This document shows positions 16,893 to 22,839 of a stretch of 22,839 bases of DNA, piece after piece (within the stretch, counting starts at the first letter, position 1; every line of letters begins with the position of its first letter). Position numbers and translations under genes: made by a program. Source of the stretch: Candidatus Zixiibacteriota bacterium (GTDB lineage: Bacteria; Zixibacteria; MSB-5A5; RBG-16-43-9); NCBI GenBank assembly GCA_029858245.1, contig JAOUFL010000005.1, forward strand, positions 1-22,839, given 5' to 3'. The notes under the pieces are model-generated. The model was given only the letters and a program-made list of their open reading frames with translations. It ran no database searches and was not told the origin of the DNA.

Positions 16893-17936
16893 ATGAAAAG
16901 AATTTTATTTGTGGTTCTAACCGGGATACTGTTTTCTTTATTTGTTTCAAGCTTAGCTTCTGCGGAAATGGTAGAGGTTAAAGTCGGAAAAGGGACTCTT
17001 AAAATTGGCGGTATTCTCCAGGCAGGATTTACCTTCCACGTGGAAGATGATGAGGGAATGAATGCGTTCACCCTGAACCGAGCTCGCTTTCTTTTCTGGG
17101 GAGATATTGTTCCAGACAAGGTTAAATACTTCGTCCAGACAGAAACCAATGGAACTCCAAGCATTTTAGACTACAAAGCGCAGTTCTTCTATATTCCCAA
17201 GACTGAGATCGCAGTGGGCAGATTCCTCCCGAATTTTACACTTTATATGCCAGTTTCCACTGCTCTGCTGGAGATGATCAATTATCCCTTAACCACTCAG
17301 AGATTTGCCGTGTGGCGGCAGGTCGGGATTCAGACCACCACGAAAACGGATTATGTGGATTTCAACTTGGGAATTTTCAATGGATACCCCGCAAACAATT
17401 TTTCGGACGACAATGATGCCAAGGATTTACTGTTAAGAGCGGATGTCCATCCTTCTGTGGAGCAGGCTAAATTACTGTTCGGCGGTTATGCCTGGATCGG
17501 CAGCGCTTCCCCTGGCTGGGGTTTATCACCAGAAGAAGGGACGCTTAAAAGAAATCGTTTTGGCGGTTTTGCCAAAGTCGATTATAAGGCAACGGATGAT
17601 GTTACTCTGAAGTTCAGAGGCGAGTTCCTGGTAGCTACCAGCGATTACCTCTACGATAACCACATCGATAGTGTGTCTACTACTGATGCTCAGGCTTTTT
17701 TCTTTCACTTTGGAGTTCAACCGATTCCGCAGGTGGAATTACTGGCACGTTATGATTTCCACGACCCCGACACAGATGTAGATGATGATGCTGAATCCTG
17801 GTTTACCGCAGGGGTGAATTACTATCTCGAGGGAATAAATTCTATGTTCTATCTGAACTATATTCACAAGATGGAGCAGGGAGTTGTGAATGTTGGTAAT
17901 GACCTGATGGTAGCTCAGGTGCAGATTACATTTTAG
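16893..17936 (+). CDS. outer-membrane porin, phosphate-selective porin O/P-like
   Basis: The 347-residue protein has a clear signal peptide, with hydrophobic core 4-20 and likely cleavage after ASA at residue 24. It continues with alternating amphipathic strands and ends in ITF, the usual C-terminal aromatic of outer-membrane barrels. An early segment with GGILQAGFTFHV, NRARFLFWGDI and VKYFVQTE resembles the start of Porin O/P family proteins, some of which prefer anions. The gene follows fdhB by five bases, with GGAGG upstream, so it is part of the dehydrogenase operon. Formate, or an oxyanion such as molybdate or selenite, is a possible solute, but this is inference from context. There is no proof of selectivity. 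Confidence 0.72.
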   Translation: MKRILFVVLTGILFSLFVSSLASAEMVEVKVGKGTLKIGGILQAGFTFHVEDDEGMNAFTLNRARFLFWGDIVPDKVKYFVQTETNGTPSILDYKAQFFYIPKTEIAVGRFLPNFTLYMPVSTALLEMINYPLTTQRFAVWRQVGIQTTTKTDYVDFNLGIFNGYPANNFSDDNDAKDLLLRADVHPSVEQAKLLFGGYAWIGSASPGWGLSPEEGTLKRNRFGGFAKVDYKATDDVTLKFRGEFLVATSDYLYDNHIDSVSTTDAQAFFFHFGVQPIPQVELLARYDFHDPDTDVDDDAESWFTAGVNYYLEGINSMFYLNYIHKMEQGVVNVGNDLMVAQVQITF

Positions 17937-17953
17937 AAAGGAGAATAGAGACT

Positions 17954-18595
17954 ATGAAGGATAAAAAGAAACTGCTCCTGGGAATAGTCCTTTTTGGATC
18001 TATCTGGGGAGGTCTTGAGGCTTTGGGAATAAATAGCATGAGTTCTTTAGGTTTTCCTTTAAAGTCTCCCTTTTTAGCAGCCACCGGGATATTAGTCTTG
18101 GGAGCAGCAAGGATTCTATTTCCACACCGAGGCACTACTTTCCTGATGGGGCTTGTTGCTGCAGGATTTAAATTCTTGACCCTTCCACAGATATTTTTCT
18201 GTCAGGTAACTGCGGTTATTGTTCAGGGTATGGTCTTAGAAGTTGCCTTCTCTTATGCTCAGAAGCGAAATCTTTCCACATGGTTTTCTCTGGGGACAGT
18301 AGGTTTCTTATCCATGTATGTGAATTACGCTCTATTTTCGCTCATCGAAACCTACTTAGTGCTAAATCCCTTCTGGGTGGAGAAGGGTTTTTCCGGAGTT
18401 ATCAGTTATACCTTTATCGAAGGTACTTATGCGGCTATACTGTGTTTCTTTTTCATCAATATAGGTTTTGCTCTGGGGAGATCTTTTGCCCCGGTTTTTG
18501 GCCAATGGCAGGCACTTAAAGCAAAAGCTTATGGGATTGCAACTCTTGTCGTTTCCCTGGGTTGCTGGATTTCCGGGTTTGCGCTTTATCGCTAA
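17954..18595 (+). CDS. polytopic membrane protein of unknown function
   Basis: I do not recognise this 213-residue protein. It shows six or seven hydrophobic stretches (about 7-27, 41-57, 62-80, 85-102, 114-135, 150-172 and 193-211) and few charged residues in them. Notable segments are GSIWGGLEALGIN near the start and HRGTTFLMGLVAAGFKFL. It lacks the paired histidines expected of a cytochrome b formate dehydrogenase subunit, so it is not an obvious FdhC/FdnI. Its size and layout resemble substrate-binding (S) components of ECF transporters, but no ATPase or EcfT gene is near. It starts 18 nt after the porin stop with AAAGGAG upstream and is followed by a hairpin terminator, so it ends the first part of the island. 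An ion or metal transport role is speculation. Confidence 0.7.
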   Translation: MKDKKKLLLGIVLFGSIWGGLEALGINSMSSLGFPLKSPFLAATGILVLGAARILFPHRGTTFLMGLVAAGFKFLTLPQIFFCQVTAVIVQGMVLEVAFSYAQKRNLSTWFSLGTVGFLSMYVNYALFSLIETYLVLNPFWVEKGFSGVISYTFIEGTYAAILCFFFINIGFALGRSFAPVFGQWQALKAKAYGIATLVVSLGCWISGFALYR

Positions 18596-18609
18596 GACTA
18601 AAATCTTTA

Positions 18610-18648
18610 AAAAAAGGGTATGGCTTTTCAAAAACCATACCCTTTTTT
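18610..18648 (+). terminator. intrinsic terminator or attenuator between the fdh genes and the Mo-cofactor genes
   Basis: A 14-bp inverted repeat (18610-18623 and 18635-18648) has GGGTATGG/CCATACCC as its core, flanked by A6 and T6, so it can terminate on either strand. It starts 14 nt after the membrane-protein stop. Only four bases separate it from the ribosome site of the next small gene and no promoter is visible between, so downstream genes may depend on read-through. Confidence 0.8.
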
Positions 18649-18662
18649 AAAAGGGAGAAGAG

Positions 18663-18830
18663 ATGGAAAAAGTGTTTAAAAAAGTTGAACTGAAAGTGAA
18701 TGGCAAAGAGATTACTTTAAATCCTTTTGCCAATAACATCATAGGTAATACAATCTGGGGTATGGTCTCATCTTTGAAATTGGACGATGAGCCGGAGAAG
18801 ATTGAGATTAAAATTTTACTTAAACCTTAA
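18663..18830 (+). CDS. conserved-looking 55-residue protein of unknown function
   Basis: A short gene with a GGGAG ribosome site five bases before its ATG encodes 55 residues. The N-terminus MEKVFKKVELKVNGKEITLN reads as two beta strands with a VNGK turn. The middle, PFANNIIGNTIWGMVSSL, looks like an amphipathic helix. The end, DDEPEKIEIKILLKP, is a charged turn and strand. The beta-alpha-beta order suggests a small folded domain rather than a random ORF. It has no signal peptide, metal motif or cysteine. It lies between a terminator-like hairpin and mobB (55 nt gap), on the strand of the formate dehydrogenase and molybdenum-cofactor genes. I can give no function; a partner of the cofactor-maturation proteins is one possibility. 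Confidence 0.68.
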   Translation: MEKVFKKVELKVNGKEITLNPFANNIIGNTIWGMVSSLKLDDEPEKIEIKILLKP

Positions 18831-18885
18831 AAATATTTTAGATAATAGTGACGGATGTTTATGCGTCTCTATATTTTGAAACCAT

Positions 18886-19380
18886 ATGCACATTCTTTTG
18901 GTTGTAGGGAGGAAAAAAAGGGGGAAGACCACTCTGGTGGAAAAACTGGTCCCGGAGTTTAAGAAAAGAGGCTACAAAGTGGGGACTATAAAATATACCA
19001 CAATGAGCCACCAGTTCGACACTCCGGGAAAAGACTCTTTCAGGCATACACAGGCAGGTGCAGGAACGACCCTGGTTTTATCGCCTGATAACATAGCACT
19101 TTTTTCCTCTGATTTGAGGAGAAAAGAACCACAAGAGCTTTTCAAGCTTTTTTTCCAAGATTACGATTTAATCCTTGGAGAAGGATTCAAAAACTCATCT
19201 TTTCCCAAGATTGAGATTTTAGATTCTTCTAAGGATACAGAGCCTTTATGTAGTGCCAAAGATAATTTAATCGCTCTGGTATGCAGTAAAAAGTCGGGTT
19301 ATTCAGTTCCGGTTTTCTCTTTGGAGCAAATAGAGCAATTGGCAGATTTTTTGGATAAACGTTTAAAGGAGATAAATTGA
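18886..19380 (+). CDS. mobB: molybdopterin-guanine dinucleotide biosynthesis adapter MobB
   Basis: MobB is a P-loop GTP-binding protein that assists MobA in attaching GMP to molybdopterin for bis-MGD enzymes such as formate dehydrogenase. The 164-residue protein has the Walker A motif G8-RKKR-G13-K14-T15 after a first beta strand, a conserved KYTTMSHQFDTPGKDSFRHTQAGA stretch (residues about 46-70, central motif D-x-x-G-K-D-S) and a later DLILGEGFK motif. No strong Shine-Dalgarno precedes the ATG at 18886; no better in-frame start is visible. Its stop overlaps the TTG start of the TonB-dependent receptor by four bases. It supplies cofactor maturation for FdhA. Confidence 0.92.
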   Translation: MHILLVVGRKKRGKTTLVEKLVPEFKKRGYKVGTIKYTTMSHQFDTPGKDSFRHTQAGAGTTLVLSPDNIALFSSDLRRKEPQELFKLFFQDYDLILGEGFKNSSFPKIEILDSSKDTEPLCSAKDNLIALVCSKKSGYSVPVFSLEQIEQLADFLDKRLKEIN

Positions 19381-21386
19381 TTAAGAAGGCTTTAAAAGTT
19401 TTTGACATATGTAGAAAGTTCTTTTTGTACTCATTGTTTTTTCTACTTTTATTAGGAAGCTCAAGCAGTGTTTTTGCGGATAAACCCTCTGCTGCTGACT
19501 CTCTTCGGGTTTACTATTTAGGAGAGGTGGTGGTCTCTGCCAAGAAAGGTGCTACTGTGGCTTCCAGCGCCTTAAGGGAGATCAACTTTAATGAGATTCG
19601 AAGAGAGGGTGTTTTGAATGTAGCCCAGGCTATTGATCTGACTTTAGGGTCATATATGAGCGTAGGCTCGAGAAACGAGATGATGGTCCAGCTCCGTGGA
19701 GTAGAACAGAGACAGATCTCGGTGATGTTGGACGGCGTTCCGATTTATGTTCCCTATGATGGTTTGGTGGACTTAGGACAGATTCCAGTTACCTCAATAG
19801 GAAAGATAACTATAACCCCCGGGAATTCCTCAGTCCTCTATGGACCAAACTCTCTGGGAGGCTCTATAAACATTTTGACTTCAATGCTTGAGAAGAGAAA
19901 ATCAAGATTAAGGCTCTTTTGGGGAAGCGGAGAAATGCAAAATTATTCTTTACAACAGAGTTTTTCCCTGGAAAAGTTTGGATTTCTCCTGCTTGCGGGA
20001 CACCAGAGACAGGATTATTTTTCTTTATCCGATGATTTCGGCTCAACCGAGATCGAGGATGGTGATAGAAGGGAGAACAGCTACTATAAAAAGACGGATC
20101 TTTTCGCTAAGATCACTTATCATCCTGATCGGGACCACCACACCTCTGTTTCATTTTCATTCATAGATAACGAAAAGGGTGTCCCTCCGATTATCTATGC
20201 TGAAGAACGACCCCGATACTGGAAATTCCCCACCTGGAGTAAGTGGATTCTGAATTTATCCTCTCTTCAGAGGATTGGAGAATCGTCTCTTATAAAAGCT
20301 ATTTTATTCTATGATAAATATGACAATGTGTTGGATGGCTATGATGATGCCACCTACACTACCCAGACGGGAAGAAGGGCTTTTCATTCCACCTACGATG
20401 ATTACTCATTCGGTTCAAATATTTTTCTTGCTCATAATTTCTCCGAAGCGAACGAATTGACTTTCGGAATAAATTATAAAAGAGATGTACATAGAGAACA
20501 GGGTAATCGAGGAGAAGAATGGGAAAAATATAAAATGGATACCTACACCTTAGGCGCTGAACATGAGCTTAAAATCCAAAACAGCTACGCTTTCTCTTCT
20601 GGTTTAAGCTTAAATGTGTTGCGTCCGGTTTATGCTCATGAGCAACCGTTAAGAGATGATGTAATCACGCTGGACGGGCGCCTGGGAATTTTGCGTGTTT
20701 TTTCACCTGAGCTGGAGATATTCGGTTCCGCAGGTCGCAGGACCAGATTTCCAACCTTGAAAGAGCTATACTCCGGATATGCAGGTCGTAATATCCCCAA
20801 CCCTGATTTGAAGGAAGAATCCGCATTCAATTTCGAGATTGGAACAAGATATGCTTTTTCCTCCTGGGGCAAATCAGAGCTTGTTTTTTTTGATAGCGAG
20901 GTAGCTGATCTTATTGTGGAGAAGTTGGCGATATCTCCAGATACATTCCAGTTGGATAACGTGGCAAAAGCTCGTTTTTTCGGAGCAGAGTTTATGACTA
21001 CTCTGAAGCCATTAAAAAACACAACTCTTGTGGGAAGCTATTACTATTTAAGAGCAAGAAACCTTTCGAGTGATAGAGTAAGCGATAAATTGGAATATCG
21101 CCCTCAACACAGAGTGAGATTACAAGGAGAGTATAACTTTCAATTCGGATTAAGCTTGAGTTTAGCTGCAACTTATGTTGCTAAAAGATCTTATCTGGAT
21201 GATGAGGGATACGATTACAAATTGTCTGATTATACCCTGATAAATGCAAAACTTAACCAATCTTTGTGTAAGAATATCGTTCTCTCTTTTGATCTGGATA
21301 ACATTCTGGATAAAGATTATCAGACCGAATATGGATTACCCATGCCAGGTAGGACTTTATACGGAGGTCTGGAAGTAGAGTTTTAA
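19377..21386 (+). CDS. TonB-dependent outer-membrane receptor linked to mobA/mobB
   Basis: A 669-residue receptor that should take up a large or scarce ligand across the outer membrane with energy from TonB. A signal peptide ends near VFA (residue 34). A TonB-box-like LGEVVVSA lies at 48-55, the plug domain follows (about 60-170, with MLDGVPIY and YGPNSLGGSINI), and a 22-strand-type barrel ends in the aromatic Phe of LEVEF. The TTG start overlaps the mobB stop (TTGA) and is served by AAAGGAG. The stop codon is directly followed by the mobA ATG. This placement ties its expression to cofactor synthesis. The ligand cannot be read from the sequence: the fold is shared by siderophore, cobalamin and metal receptors. 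A molybdenum or tungsten source is the contextual hypothesis. No TonB, ExbB or ExbD gene is in the window. Confidence 0.93.
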   Translation: MIKKALKVFDICRKFFLYSLFFLLLLGSSSSVFADKPSAADSLRVYYLGEVVVSAKKGATVASSALREINFNEIRREGVLNVAQAIDLTLGSYMSVGSRNEMMVQLRGVEQRQISVMLDGVPIYVPYDGLVDLGQIPVTSIGKITITPGNSSVLYGPNSLGGSINILTSMLEKRKSRLRLFWGSGEMQNYSLQQSFSLEKFGFLLLAGHQRQDYFSLSDDFGSTEIEDGDRRENSYYKKTDLFAKITYHPDRDHHTSVSFSFIDNEKGVPPIIYAEERPRYWKFPTWSKWILNLSSLQRIGESSLIKAILFYDKYDNVLDGYDDATYTTQTGRRAFHSTYDDYSFGSNIFLAHNFSEANELTFGINYKRDVHREQGNRGEEWEKYKMDTYTLGAEHELKIQNSYAFSSGLSLNVLRPVYAHEQPLRDDVITLDGRLGILRVFSPELEIFGSAGRRTRFPTLKELYSGYAGRNIPNPDLKEESAFNFEIGTRYAFSSWGKSELVFFDSEVADLIVEKLAISPDTFQLDNVAKARFFGAEFMTTLKPLKNTTLVGSYYYLRARNLSSDRVSDKLEYRPQHRVRLQGEYNFQFGLSLSLAATYVAKRSYLDDEGYDYKLSDYTLINAKLNQSLCKNIVLSFDLDNILDKDYQTEYGLPMPGRTLYGGLEVEF

Positions 21387-21998
21387 ATGAAAACCACCGG
21401 GATAATCTTGGCTGGAGGGAAAAACAGTCGAATAGGGACTGAGAAAGCTTTCCTTCAGCTTAAAACGGGAACTTGTCTTATTCAGCATACCCTTTCCCTT
21501 TTTAAAAAAATTTTCCCGGAAATAATAATCGTAACCAATAATCCTATTTCTTACCAGAATTTCGGAACCAAACTGGTAGAGGACCTTTTAAAAGGTAAAG
21601 GTCCGCTTGCCGGAATTTTCACCGGACTTTGTTACTCCTCTAATCAATCTGGTTTTATTATCGCCTGCGATATGCCTTTTCCCCAGATGAAGTTGATTAA
21701 ATATATCCTCCGACAGCCGGAAGAATATGATGTGGTTATACCTGAAATTGAGGGGAAAGCAGAACCCCTTTTTGCCCGTTACTCCAAAAATTGCCTTCCG
21801 GTTATATTCTCTCATCTTTTGAAAAATGACTTGAAGATTCAGAATATTCTGAAAAAGCTGAAGGTAAAAAGGATCACCCCTAAGGAACTTGACAAATTTG
21901 ACCGTTACCATCGCAGCCTTATAAACATCAACCGCCAAGAGGATTTTAAAAAAGCAAAGGAATTATTTTTAAAACGCAAAACAGATTATGGCAGCTAA
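21387..21998 (+). CDS. mobA: molybdenum cofactor guanylyltransferase MobA
   Basis: MobA transfers GMP from GTP to molybdopterin, giving the MGD form needed by DMSO-reductase-family enzymes such as FdhA. The 203-residue length is normal. It has the nucleotide-binding signature LAGGKNSRIGTEK (residues 8-20), the second GKGPLAGI motif and the metal-binding ACDMPF. The ATG lies immediately after the receptor stop, so translation is probably coupled. The 3' end overlaps fdhD by eleven bases. In this island MobA and MobB serve the selenocysteine-containing formate dehydrogenase; no moa or moe genes for earlier steps are present. Confidence 0.92.
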   Translation: MKTTGIILAGGKNSRIGTEKAFLQLKTGTCLIQHTLSLFKKIFPEIIIVTNNPISYQNFGTKLVEDLLKGKGPLAGIFTGLCYSSNQSGFIIACDMPFPQMKLIKYILRQPEEYDVVIPEIEGKAEPLFARYSKNCLPVIFSHLLKNDLKIQNILKKLKVKRITPKELDKFDRYHRSLININRQEDFKKAKELFLKRKTDYGS

Positions 21999-22794
21999 AG
22001 TGAAAAAAAAGAATACGAAGACTTACCCGATCATCAAAATATTTGATGGTGTGAAGAACGCCTCGAAGGATGAGGTGGTGGCAGAAAAACCACTTACTAT
22101 TTATCTGAATAACCAGAAGATTGCCACTCTGATGTGTACCCCTCAGGAGCAAAAATATCTTGCAGCAGGCTTTCTTTTCTCCGAGGGTTTTATCAAGAAC
22201 AGCGGAGATATAAAAAGAATAGCATATAATTCACCGAAAGAAGAGGTCAAGGTTTTCTCCAGAAAGAAAATAAAAATCTCCGGGCATATTTTGCAGGACC
22301 AGACCTTTACCTCCGGCTGCGGGAAGAATAAAAGCTTTCTGAAAATCGAGGACCTAAACCTTTTGGAAGATGTTCTGATAAATCTGGAATTCACCTTGAG
22401 CTCAAAGGAAATTATAAAACTTATGAAGAAGTTTGAACTCAAATCCTCTGTTTTCAAAGCGACCGGTGGAACTCACAGTTCAGCTTTGGCGAATAAAGAA
22501 AAAATCCTGCTTTTCAAGGAAGACATAGGAAGACACAATGCGGTGGATAAAATCTTTGGAGAGTGCCTACTCAAAAAAATTCCCCTGCAGGATAAGTTAT
22601 TGCTCACCAGCGGGAGAATCTCGTCAGATATTCTGCTCAAAGCCCACAGGGCAAAAATCAACTTGATTGTTTCCCGCTCCGCAGTTACCAGCCTGGCGCT
22701 CGAGTTAGCCCATAGATTAGGGATAACCCTCATCGGCTTTGCCCGGGGGAAAAGGATGAATATCTATACTTACCAGATGAGAGTGCTAGAGTAA
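21988..22794 (+). CDS. fdhD: formate dehydrogenase accessory sulfurtransferase FdhD
   Basis: FdhD moves sulfur from the cysteine desulfurase to the Mo-bis-MGD centre of formate dehydrogenase, which is required for activity. The 268-residue protein has the family marks VAEKPLTIYLN, AAGFLFSEGFI, FKATGGTHSSAL and EDIGRHNAVDKIFG, and ends in a GFARGKRMNIYT segment. In E. coli FdhD two loop cysteines (C121 and C124) carry the sulfur. Here the loop reads T-S-G-C111-G-K-N114, so the first cysteine is kept and the second is Asn. The ATG at 21988 lies inside the mobA end; an in-frame GTG at 22000 is an alternative start. It is the last complete gene in the window. Confidence 0.93.
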   Translation: MAAKVKKKNTKTYPIIKIFDGVKNASKDEVVAEKPLTIYLNNQKIATLMCTPQEQKYLAAGFLFSEGFIKNSGDIKRIAYNSPKEEVKVFSRKKIKISGHILQDQTFTSGCGKNKSFLKIEDLNLLEDVLINLEFTLSSKEIIKLMKKFELKSSVFKATGGTHSSALANKEKILLFKEDIGRHNAVDKIFGECLLKKIPLQDKLLLTSGRISSDILLKAHRAKINLIVSRSAVTSLALELAHRLGITLIGFARGKRMNIYTYQMRVLE

Positions 22795-22839
22795 GAATGT
22801 ATCCACGAGTTATTTGTGGAATTATTCAATCTCCTCATC

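Overview
The window looks like part of the chromosome of an uncultured or little-studied Gram-negative anaerobe with moderate-to-low GC. Two outer-membrane barrels (a porin and a TonB-dependent receptor), a Tat-exported formate dehydrogenase and c-type cytochromes imply a diderm envelope and respiratory formate oxidation. The truncated GlmU-like nucleotidyltransferase at the left edge and the GH57-DUF3536 enzyme are of types I associate with FCB-superphylum lineages such as Zixibacteria or Marinimicrobia, but that placement is inference. I see no insertion sequence, phage gene or CRISPR array.

Left part (1-10702): alpha-glucan storage and turnover. On the plus strand, after the 3' end of the nucleotidyltransferase gene, a GalT-family uridylyltransferase gene is followed 17 nt later by glgA (glycogen synthase). 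A tRNA-Gly(GCC)/tRNA-Cys(GCA) pair and an AlkD-like DNA-alkylation-repair protein follow. The minus strand then carries malQ, a large GH57-DUF3536 glycosidase, a small winged-helix protein (DUF2582-like) and glgB. Synthesis (GlgA), branching (GlgB) and remodelling or breakdown (MalQ, GH57) are therefore grouped, but no glgC or glycogen phosphorylase is present.

Right part (10927-22794): a plus-strand formate dehydrogenase island. The order is an unusual three-haem cytochrome, fdhE, a di-haem cytochrome, fdhA, fdhB, a porin, an unrecognised polytopic membrane protein, an overlooked 55-residue protein, mobB, a TonB-dependent receptor, mobA and fdhD. The fdhA gene is a selenoprotein gene: an in-frame TGA at 13665 is followed at once by a SECIS-like hairpin, so two apparent ORFs are really one 989-residue catalytic subunit. 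No cytochrome b (FdhC/FdnI) subunit is encoded, so electrons probably pass from FdhB to the local c-type cytochromes.

The most interesting feature is the tight packing mobB-(4-nt overlap)-TonB receptor-(0 nt)-mobA-(11-nt overlap)-fdhD. An outer-membrane active-transport receptor translationally coupled to molybdopterin-guanine-dinucleotide synthesis suggests dedicated uptake of a molybdenum or tungsten source (or another metal compound) for this enzyme. A porin, a membrane protein of unknown role and a conserved-looking small protein may belong to the same module.
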